A stretch of DNA of 19,320 nucleotides from JACQGD01 sp045628725 (GTDB taxonomy: Bacteria > Patescibacteriota > Saccharimonadia > Saccharimonadales > Saccharimonadaceae). Location: NCBI GenBank assembly GCA_045628725.1, contig JAZQPT010000002.1, positions 1-19,320 on the forward strand, in the 5' to 3' direction. The notes under the pieces are model-generated. The model was not told the DNA's origin, ran no database searches, and was given only the letters and a program-made list of their open reading frames with translations. Positions 14,075 through 19,320 of the stretch are shown here, piece after piece (within the stretch, counting starts at the first letter, position 1; every line of letters begins with the position of its first letter). The position numbers were made by a program, and so were the translations under genes.

Positions 14075-14458
14075 TTATTCGGGACGCTGCAAATGGTGCA
14101 TTTGGTCGTGACTAAGACCGTAATAATGAGCAATCTCATGCCAGAGCGTTCGCTTGATTTGCTCAAATAACTCCTCTTCGGTACGGACGACCTGCAGGAT
14201 TGAGTGTTTAAATAATGTAATCTTGTCGGGCAACACAAAGGTATACCCCGCTCCACGCTGAACCAATGGAATACCTTCATATAGTCCGAGTAACACCGTG
14301 TTTTCACGCAGTTTCATTTTTACTTTTTGCTCAGGCGACGGATCATCGGCCATTATAATGGCAACGTTATCTAGCCCAGTGATATATTCCTGCGGTAATT
14401 CGTCCATGGCGCGCGTAATGAGCGCGTCAAATTGTTCATCAGTTAATTGCATATGCAT
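14075..14458 (-). CDS. Small cytosolic zincin-type metallopeptidase-like protein
   Basis: The 127-residue protein ends with HEIAHYYGLSHDQM: H107, E108, H111 and a further H117-D118, the extended zinc-binding motif of the small zincin family (Pfam Zincin_1, formerly DUF1025). The N-terminus (FDALITRAMDELPQEY) and DNVAIIMADDPSPEQ also match that family's usual layout. No signal peptide is present, so it should act in the cytosol; the substrate of this family is not established. The start is ATG at 14458 or 14452. No Shine-Dalgarno is visible, and a -10 hexamer ends 8 bases before 14458. Confidence 0.88.
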   Translation of the reverse strand: MHMQLTDEQFDALITRAMDELPQEYITGLDNVAIIMADDPSPEQKVKMKLRENTVLLGLYEGIPLVQRGAGYTFVLPDKITLFKHSILQVVRTEEELFEQIKRTLWHEIAHYYGLSHDQMHHLQRPE

Positions 14459-14462
14459 TGTC

Positions 14463-14487
14463 TTTTACTATACACTATATAGTAAAA
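14463..14487. promoter_or_regulatory. Perfect 10-bp inverted repeat overlapping the promoter of the small zincin gene
   Basis: TTTTACTATA (14463-14472) and TATAGTAAAA (14478-14487) are perfect complements around a 5-base spacer. On the minus strand the left arm contains the -10 hexamer TATAGT (14467-14472), 8 bases before the ATG at 14458. The whole repeat fills the gap between the small acidic gene's stop (14488) and the zincin start. It could be an operator or simply promoter symmetry; the AT-only stem is too weak to call a terminator. Confidence 0.5.
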
Positions 14488-14697
14488 TTATTCATCCGCA
14501 TAAGCAAAAAAATCTTTATCGTTTTTTGCATCGTTTATTACTTCGCCCCAAAAAGCTTCTAGGTCACGCGACGGTGTATCGTCAAGAGTTCCTATCGCTT
14601 CTGGTTCACGTTGTTCCCTGGCAATTTCGTCGCCAAGGCCGTTGCCAAGTGGATCTTTTGTACTAAATTGAATTGTGTGGTGGTTAAATATACTCAT
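14488..14697 (-). CDS. Small acidic hypothetical protein
   Basis: I do not recognise this protein. From the ATG at 14697 it has 69 residues, starting MSIFNHHTIQFSTKDPLGN. It is rich in Asp and Glu and ends in ERxxEAIGTLDD-type acidic sequence followed by DKDFFAYADE. There is no membrane segment or signal peptide. The frame is open upstream to 14742, but that extension would cross the promoter, so 14697 is preferred. A strong promoter with correct spacing, plus a leader of about 23 nt, argues for a real gene. The leader is A-rich (AGAAAACAAAAAAACC) with no Shine-Dalgarno. It sits just upstream of the small zincin gene, 29 bases apart. Confidence 0.7.
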   Translation of the reverse strand: MSIFNHHTIQFSTKDPLGNGLGDEIAREQREPEAIGTLDDTPSRDLEAFWGEVINDAKNDKDFFAYADE

Positions 14698-14726
14698 GGT
14701 TTTTTTGTTTTCTGGTAATTTACTAT

Positions 14727-14755
14727 ATATTAGCATGAACATTATAAAATGTCAA
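14727..14755 (-). promoter_or_regulatory. Strong promoter of the small acidic gene
   Basis: On the minus strand TTGACA (14750-14755), exactly 17 bases, then TAATAT (14727-14732) preceded by TGC. A perfect -35 with an extended -10 suggests high expression. The predicted start is near 14720. Confidence 0.8.
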
Positions 14756-14835
14756 TAATATGTTTCAAATACTATATCTCCCTACCGACGAGGCTTTGCC
14801 TATAACCAACAACTCAGCACGTCAGATAACCCCCC

Positions 14836-15729
14836 CTATGGCAAATGGTTACCCCCGGTCACTCCGATTACTTCTGCCGTTATATAACTAGATTCCTGGC
14901 TAGCAAGAAATACATACGTGGGCGCTAGTTCTGCCGGCTGCCCTGGTCGCCCTAGAGGCACGTCTGATCCGAACTCCTTTAGTTTCTCTGGCGATTGACC
15001 GTGGCTCGGCTGCAAAGGCGTCCAGATAGGACCAGGAGCAACAGCATTCACGCGGATACCTTTACTGGCGAGCATCTTTGCTAGTGCTTTTGTAAACGAT
15101 GTAATAGCGCCTTTCGTTGACGCATAATCCAGTAATCCCGGCGAAGGCTGATACGACTGAATCGAAGTTGTATTAATAATACTTGCACCTGCTGGCATAT
15201 GCGGTACCGCAGCTTGGGTAATCCAGAACATCGCAAATACGTTCGTCTGGAACGTCTGCTGGAACTGTTCGCTGGTGATATCCTGCAAATCTTCGACGAA
15301 CACCTGCTTGCCGGCGTTGTTGACTAAAATATCAATTGATCCAAAATGGTCGACTGTCTTTTTGACCAGCTCCTTACAAAAAGCCTCGTCTTTGATGTCA
15401 CCTGGAATAGCTACCGCCACCTGTCCGGCATCTTCGATTAAAGTAATTATCTTTTTTGCGTCCTCTTCTTCCTCTGGTAGGTAATTTATCGCCACATCTG
15501 CTCCTTCGTAGGCATATGCAATTGCTGTCGCGGCACCTATCCCCGAATCTCCCCCCGTAATGAGTGCTTTTCGGCCCTTTAATCGTCCCGAGCCTTTATA
15601 TGTGTCTTCCCCGTGATAGGCGCGCGGCGAAAGCGTAGCGTCTAGCCCAGGTTCGGGCACTAATGACCCGTCGTATTCTACTTTTGGATATTGTTTTGTA
15701 GGATCTTGCATTTCATACTGATTCATCAT
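14836..15729 (-). CDS. Short-chain dehydrogenase/reductase, YghA/YhdF-like
   Basis: The 297-residue protein has a classical SDR core: nucleotide-binding TGGDSGIG (58-65), NNAG (137-140) and the catalytic S189, Y202 and K206 (YASTK). The C-terminal PGPIWTPLQPS precedes GRPGQPAELAPTYVFLAS. The N-terminal extension of about 50 residues before the Rossmann core (DPTKQYPKVEYDGS and PRAYHGEDTYKGSGRLKGRKALITGG) is typical of the E. coli YghA and Bacillus YhdF/YdaD group of NADP(H)-dependent oxidoreductases, several of which are general-stress proteins. The substrate is unknown. The ATG at 15729 follows a strong GGGGG-type Shine-Dalgarno, whereas the frame's upstream ATG at 15774 does not. It may be an acquired gene, since close relatives are widespread in other phyla; this is not tested. 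Confidence 0.92.
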   Translation of the reverse strand: MMNQYEMQDPTKQYPKVEYDGSLVPEPGLDATLSPRAYHGEDTYKGSGRLKGRKALITGGDSGIGAATAIAYAYEGADVAINYLPEEEEDAKKIITLIEDAGQVAVAIPGDIKDEAFCKELVKKTVDHFGSIDILVNNAGKQVFVEDLQDITSEQFQQTFQTNVFAMFWITQAAVPHMPAGASIINTTSIQSYQPSPGLLDYASTKGAITSFTKALAKMLASKGIRVNAVAPGPIWTPLQPSHGQSPEKLKEFGSDVPLGRPGQPAELAPTYVFLASQESSYITAEVIGVTGGNHLP

Positions 15730-15750
15730 AATTCCCCCTTCGTTCAATCC

Positions 15751-15779
15751 ACTATAGGGAAAAGAGCGGGACATATCAG
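15751..15779 (-). promoter_or_regulatory. Promoter of the SDR gene
   Basis: On the minus strand CTGATA (15774-15779, 4 of 6 matches to -35), a 17-base spacer and TATAGT (15751-15756). The start near 15744 leaves a leader of about 15 nt that still contains the GGGGG Shine-Dalgarno. Confidence 0.5.
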
Positions 15780-15804
15780 TAAAAAAATTAACGATTAAAG
15801 AGTA

Positions 15805-16704
15805 TTAGATCTGACCGGAGCTGCCGTAGATCGCGATTATTACAAAGACAACCGACGTCAGTCCAATTGCTTTATAGATACCATGATGGCGATACCATGA
15901 ACGCTGCAATGTGCGCGGTAATTTGTTTCGATACGCGTGCGCCGCCATTGCAACAGCAGCAGTGAACATAAGGATGATAGCGCTGCCTATAACAGCAGGA
16001 TTAACTGATTGTACAGCAAACCCTAGCTGCGAAAGCGGTCCCAGCGGCGAGCCTAATGCAGTTACTGGGGCAGCAGCACTTACCCCCTGCACCGCCGCGG
16101 TCATGGGAGTACCGTACATTGCAACCACAAATGACGCAGGCTTGCCGTCCAACGTTCCGTCGATTGTTGCAAAGCCAACATCTCGATATTGTGATTTGAG
16201 AATATTCTCTCTATGAGTCTGCGAATTAAGCCATGCCGATATTACCGACTGTGATGATGAAAAATTCTTTGCTAGATTTTCGCCTGCATACGAGTAATTA
16301 TAGCCTACGTCACTGTACCACTTCCATGGCTGAGTGCCGTCAGGTGCATTATGTGCCCAGTATTGCCGCGCAATCATGTCGTTAGCCTTTAGGTATGCTG
16401 CGTTCGATAGCTTTTCATCAAGCACGAGTGCCGTTAGCCCCTCTGAAGCACGGGCGTTATTTGTTTGATCGAGCAGCTCTTTGGGAGTAATCTGCGCCTT
16501 GTCCCCTAGGACTACCTGCGTTAAGGACGAATTACCTATGAACTGTACTGCGATTACCACCAGTAGTACAGTGATAATTCCATAATGGCGAATTAAATGA
16601 GGACGAAATTGATTCGATGCATGTGGAATGATTGCCATTTTAGCATGACGCCGCACTGCTTTATAGAGTGGCCGGCGAGATACTTTTTTATTCGTTATTG
16701 GCAT
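15805..16704 (-). CDS. Membrane-anchored CAP (SCP/PR1) domain protein
   Basis: The 299-residue protein has a basic cytoplasmic N-terminus (about 1-40) and one membrane segment (about 41-57). An outward-facing CAP domain (about 76-199) follows, then two C-terminal membrane segments (about 237-257 and 278-294). CAP signatures are LLDQTNNARASEGL, H118 in YWAHNAPDG, GENLA with E142, and H164 in QTHRENIL, followed by VGFATIDG and VVAMYG. Bacterial CAP proteins are extracellular and of mostly unknown activity. The frame is open back to 16773, but that start lies inside the terminator stem of the upstream gene. The ATG at 16704, 9 bases after a TATACT, is preferred. No Shine-Dalgarno is visible. Confidence 0.9.
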   Translation of the reverse strand: MPITNKKVSRRPLYKAVRRHAKMAIIPHASNQFRPHLIRHYGIITVLLVVIAVQFIGNSSLTQVVLGDKAQITPKELLDQTNNARASEGLTALVLDEKLSNAAYLKANDMIARQYWAHNAPDGTQPWKWYSDVGYNYSYAGENLAKNFSSSQSVISAWLNSQTHRENILKSQYRDVGFATIDGTLDGKPASFVVAMYGTPMTAAVQGVSAAAPVTALGSPLGPLSQLGFAVQSVNPAVIGSAIILMFTAAVAMAAHAYRNKLPRTLQRSWYRHHGIYKAIGLTSVVFVIIAIYGSSGQI

Positions 16705-16713
16705 CGTGCTTAT

Positions 16714-16719
16714 AGTATA
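16714..16719 (-). promoter_or_regulatory. -10 element of the CAP gene, predicted leaderless
   Basis: On the minus strand TATACT ends 9 bases before the ATG at 16704, giving a predicted leader of about 3 nt. The -35 region falls beside the T run and stem of the preceding terminator and is a poor match (TCGCTT), so promoter strength is uncertain. Confidence 0.45.
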
Positions 16720-16731
16720 TGAAACAAGTGC

Positions 16732-16761
16732 AAAAAAAGCGAGCGCACAGTGCGCTCGCTT
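16732..16761 (-). terminator. Strong rho-independent terminator after the large surface protein gene
   Basis: On the minus strand an 11-bp GC-rich stem (AAGCGAGCGCA with TGCGCTCGCTT, arms 16751-16761 and 16737-16747) with a 3-base loop is followed by a run of seven T. It lies 19 bases after the stop codon at 16780 and just upstream of the CAP gene start. Confidence 0.95.
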
Positions 16762-16779
16762 AATTATTGCCAAGAATTA

Positions 16780-19320
16780 TTATGCTTCTTGATCAGCCAT
16801 TCGGCGACGAATTGCGGCAATTATCCACCAGAATACTCCGACTGCAGCAAGTCCTGCAAGGATCAACCAGTAGTTAAACGCTGTGGCTTTTTCTGTTGAA
16901 ACACCAGCGATTGCTGCTTTGTCTGCTGATGCAGGAGTTTTTTGCGCTTCAGCACCAAGGACTGCAGCCTTTGTCTCTTCAGCGTTCTGACTGACGGCAA
17001 CTTCTGCATCGTCGTCTGTTGACGTAGCTGTCACCGCAAGCAGTCGTGGTGAAATAGGTGTTGATGAGCTAGGTGTTCCTGTAGCGGGCAGTAATGTCGC
17101 GGTAGGTCGAGAGATAGCTGCATTACTACCTGATTTCGTAACGCTATCAGCACTAGGCTTGATTACAGCTTCGCTATTCTTTGTACCGATTGTCTGACCT
17201 GACCCTACAGTAGCTGTGATAGGGTATGTGCCTGGCGCAAGTGCTGGAGATACAGGGACACTCCAACTTCCGCCTGTATCAGTGACTACGTTGAACGTCT
17301 GACCATTTACAGAAAGAGAGACGTTCTGGCCGGCTGCAGGAGCTGCATCAAACCACGTTGCGCCGCCGCTTATTACAGTAGAAGCCGTACTGTTTTCGAT
17401 AGGATTGACTGTAACGCGGATAGTGTTGTCGACAGTAAATTCGACCTCCTTGCTGACGTTGTTGCCCGCTTTGTCGCGTGAGCTTATTTTGATCTGGTGC
17501 ACTCCGTTTTGATACATTGCTGTATTAACGGTGTAATCGAACGTATTCGTACCTAAGAATTCTTTACCTTCTTTTTTGTCCCAGTTACCGCTGCCATTTT
17601 TTTCCATATATTCAACATATACTTTACTAGGATACTGTTCGTCTTGGGAGAGTACGAACGTCTGTTCGCCTCGAACTGTTCCTACGCTAGGCACGGTGAT
17701 GACTGGAGCAGATTTGTCGATAGTAAATGTCACTGTTTTTGATGAATCATTACCCTTATTATCCGCTTTGTCACGAGCATCAAGCTTTACTTCGTAGACA
17801 CCAGCTTCGCTCAAATTAAAGGTGACGTTGCTTTTGTCATAAACCGTCGCATTTGTTTTTACGCCTGGAACAGTATAGCTTACACCATTCTTTTTTACTG
17901 TCAGGTAGTAATGTGATAGATTAGCATCGTCAATTAGCCCATTAACCGTAACGTCACTCTTATAAAATGCATCGTTAGCTGGACCGTTAATCGTTACTGT
18001 AGGTGCGGTTTTATCATATGTAACTGCAACAGTGTTAGACCATGCAGATGCGTTGCCCGCAGCATCGATTGATTGTACTTTCATGTAGTGAGTACCTTCA
18101 CCCTGATCAAACTCACCACCGCGAGATGTACCAGTGACGTCTGTTGTCCATGCGCGTGTTTCTGTATTGTAGCGGCTAGTTGGGATATTATTCCAGTAAG
18201 CGTACTTGTATTTAGTCGCAGCGTCACCTGTCACTGTCCACGATGCAGTAGCGTTGTATTTGTTTGTGTATGCGCCAGATACTAAAGGTGAACCTGAAGT
18301 TGTCTTGACGGTGAGCACTGGTGCTGCAAGTGCGCCAAGTCGATATTCGTGAACGATTTTACCTTCTTTAATGACATTTTTTGCAACGTAAAGACCGTTT
18401 GTTGTTATCTGCACAAGAGATGGGTTATCGGCGAAGATATGGACAGGCTCGTAGTGACTGTTGGCGCCACTTATGTCTAATTTTGCACCTGGCTTATCGA
18501 CATTGATGCCGTACCAAGTGTTGCCGCTTGTATGAATGTTCGATGCCTTTACATCTGACTCAGCAACGATAATTCCCCCCGCGTTGTTTTTGAGAGTTAA
18601 ATCAGTTAGTTCAACACCAGTGACTTTACTTGCCACGATGCCATGAGCAGGTAATGTTGTGTGTGTCGATTGGATTGTTGCATTGTGAATTTTTGTTCCA
18701 CTCGCGTTAATCACGAATGCGGCATTTGCGATACCATTTTCACCGCGAGCGTATGTGCTCGTGATAGTCTTTGTATTTCCATCGATAGTAACAGGTGTAT
18801 TAATACGTACTGCGCCAGTTGTTAATGTAACATCTTTTTCAAGACGAATAACGTTGTTTACACTAGCTGCATCGACTGCCGCCTGGATAGATATATACGT
18901 TTGTCCGGTCGTTACGTTTGTTGCAACAGTGCCCGTATTTGCTTTTTGCAAATAGTACTGAGTCTGATCAGTTTTTACATGAGTTGCTTTATAAAGTGTC
19001 TGGTGGAGTGTTGGGTAATCGAAAGAGCCTTGGTCATTAACAACCCACACAGCTGGTTTGCCGTTCGCCTCTGAGTTAGGTAGGTTCCATAGTGCGCCGT
19101 TCATAGTAACAGTAGAGTTTACGCCACCTGTACTACGAGATACCTCGATGCCACCAAATTCGTGATTGTTGTTATGTGTATTACCAGTAAATGTGACGTT
19201 TGAGCTACTGACGAGCACGCCAGCGTCGCCACCTGTCGTATGGAGACTGTTGATTTTAACATCATTTGCGCGCCATACTTTTAATGCGTACGCACCGTGC
19301 CAGCTAGCACCATCGTCTGC
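16780..19320 (-). CDS. Large surface protein with beta-helix and Ig-like repeats, 5' end beyond the window
   Basis: The frame is open to the right edge with no stop, so 846 residues are visible and the N-terminus is missing; the internal GTG at 19218 is not the start. From the edge to about 18380 the sequence looks like right-handed beta-helix repeats (NDVKINSLHTTGGDAGVLVSSSNVTFTGN, and IHNATIQSTHTT, VELTDLTLKNNAGGIIV). From about 18330 to 17130 follow Ig-like modules with linkers DKTAPTVTING and DKSAPVITVP. A Ser/Thr/Ala-rich low-complexity region and a C-terminal membrane segment (about 16800-16870) with a basic tail (RRRMADQEA) end it. It should be exported and anchored outward. Beta-helix folds in surface proteins often bind or cleave glycans, but no catalytic site is identifiable here. 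An LPATG at 17077-17091 is about 98 residues from the end and not beside the membrane segment. Confidence 0.88.
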   Translation of the reverse strand, partial: ADDGASWHGAYALKVWRANDVKINSLHTTGGDAGVLVSSSNVTFTGNTHNNNHEFGGIEVSRSTGGVNSTVTMNGALWNLPNSEANGKPAVWVVNDQGSFDYPTLHQTLYKATHVKTDQTQYYLQKANTGTVATNVTTGQTYISIQAAVDAASVNNVIRLEKDVTLTTGAVRINTPVTIDGNTKTITSTYARGENGIANAAFVINASGTKIHNATIQSTHTTLPAHGIVASKVTGVELTDLTLKNNAGGIIVAESDVKASNIHTSGNTWYGINVDKPGAKLDISGANSHYEPVHIFADNPSLVQITTNGLYVAKNVIKEGKIVHEYRLGALAAPVLTVKTTSGSPLVSGAYTNKYNATASWTVTGDAATKYKYAYWNNIPTSRYNTETRAWTTDVTGTSRGGEFDQGEGTHYMKVQSIDAAGNASAWSNTVAVTYDKTAPTVTINGPANDAFYKSDVTVNGLIDDANLSHYYLTVKKNGVSYTVPGVKTNATVYDKSNVTFNLSEAGVYEVKLDARDKADNKGNDSSKTVTFTIDKSAPVITVPSVGTVRGEQTFVLSQDEQYPSKVYVEYMEKNGSGNWDKKEGKEFLGTNTFDYTVNTAMYQNGVHQIKISSRDKAGNNVSKEVEFTVDNTIRVTVNPIENSTASTVISGGATWFDAAPAAGQNVSLSVNGQTFNVVTDTGGSWSVPVSPALAPGTYPITATVGSGQTIGTKNSEAVIKPSADSVTKSGSNAAISRPTATLLPATGTPSSSTPISPRLLAVTATSTDDDAEVAVSQNAEETKAAVLGAEAQKTPASADKAAIAGVSTEKATAFNYWLILAGLAAVGVFWWIIAAIRRRMADQEA

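Noticed and set aside
14743..14835. Possible RNA gene or terminator between the SDR and the small acidic gene
   Set aside because: Only a small AGGC/GCCT hairpin without a T run is present, and no tRNA-like or other recognisable RNA structure was seen.
15780..15804. Terminator after the CAP gene (run of seven T on the minus strand near 15781-15787)
   Set aside because: Only a 4-bp AT stem precedes the T run, too weak to call a rho-independent terminator.
16705..16773. Longer N-terminus for the CAP protein starting at 16773
   Set aside because: The extension would be encoded by the stem of the preceding terminator and its promoter region; the ATG at 16704 fits a basic N-terminus followed by a membrane segment.
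17077..17091. LPATG sequence in the large surface protein, resembling a sortase signal
   Set aside because: It lies about 98 residues before the C-terminus, not directly before the hydrophobic segment and basic tail. No sortase gene is in the window.

Overview
The window looks like chromosomal DNA from a member of the Candidate Phyla Radiation (Patescibacteria), most likely Candidatus Saccharibacteria (TM7). This is inferred from the protein repertoire: a type-B L31, many surface proteins anchored by single membrane segments, several lineage-specific hypothetical proteins and short intergenic gaps. It was not tested by a database search. The standard genetic code (table 11) fits: no TGA is read through in any recognised gene, and one gene ends in TGA.

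Layout. Positions 1-95 hold the start of rpsB (minus strand), with a strong sigma70-type promoter at 180-208. Positions 240-1850 encode a membrane-anchored protein with an HExxH zinc-protease motif. Positions 2036-5311 are a translation block: rpmE (L31), prfA (RF1) and prmC (the methylase that modifies release factors), interrupted by an oppositely oriented gene of unknown function (3660-4409). Positions 5308-9074 (minus) carry an envelope group: an LCP (LytR-CpsA-Psr) ligase, a polytopic membrane protein and an HtrA-like protease. Signal peptidase I (lepB) is divergent from it on the plus strand. Positions 9876-11530 hold parA-parB. They are followed by rplU (L21), galU, an Ig-like surface protein, a small zincin, a small acidic protein, an SDR oxidoreductase, a CAP-domain membrane protein, and the C-terminal part of a very large beta-helix/Ig surface protein that runs off the right edge.

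How the genes work together. Two themes dominate: translation (S2, L31, RF1, PrmC, L21) and the cell surface (LCP ligase, GalU sugar nucleotide supply, signal peptidase, HtrA quality control, and four or more anchored extracytoplasmic proteins). That emphasis fits a small cell whose surface contacts a host cell, although the lifestyle is inferred.

The most interesting signal is in the starts of the genes. At seven genes (rpmE, prfA, prmC, the 264-aa membrane protein, lepB, the small zincin and the CAP protein) a good -10 hexamer ends only 8-11 bases before the start codon. Their mRNAs should therefore be leaderless or nearly so. Other genes have normal Shine-Dalgarno leaders, and three hypothetical genes have leaders of about 20-30 nt that are A-rich and lack a Shine-Dalgarno. 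One intergenic region (4440-4455) is a nearly perfect palindrome made of two opposed extended -10 elements that should fire in both directions. No mobile element, CRISPR array, tRNA or rRNA was seen, and no gap between genes exceeds 300 bases.
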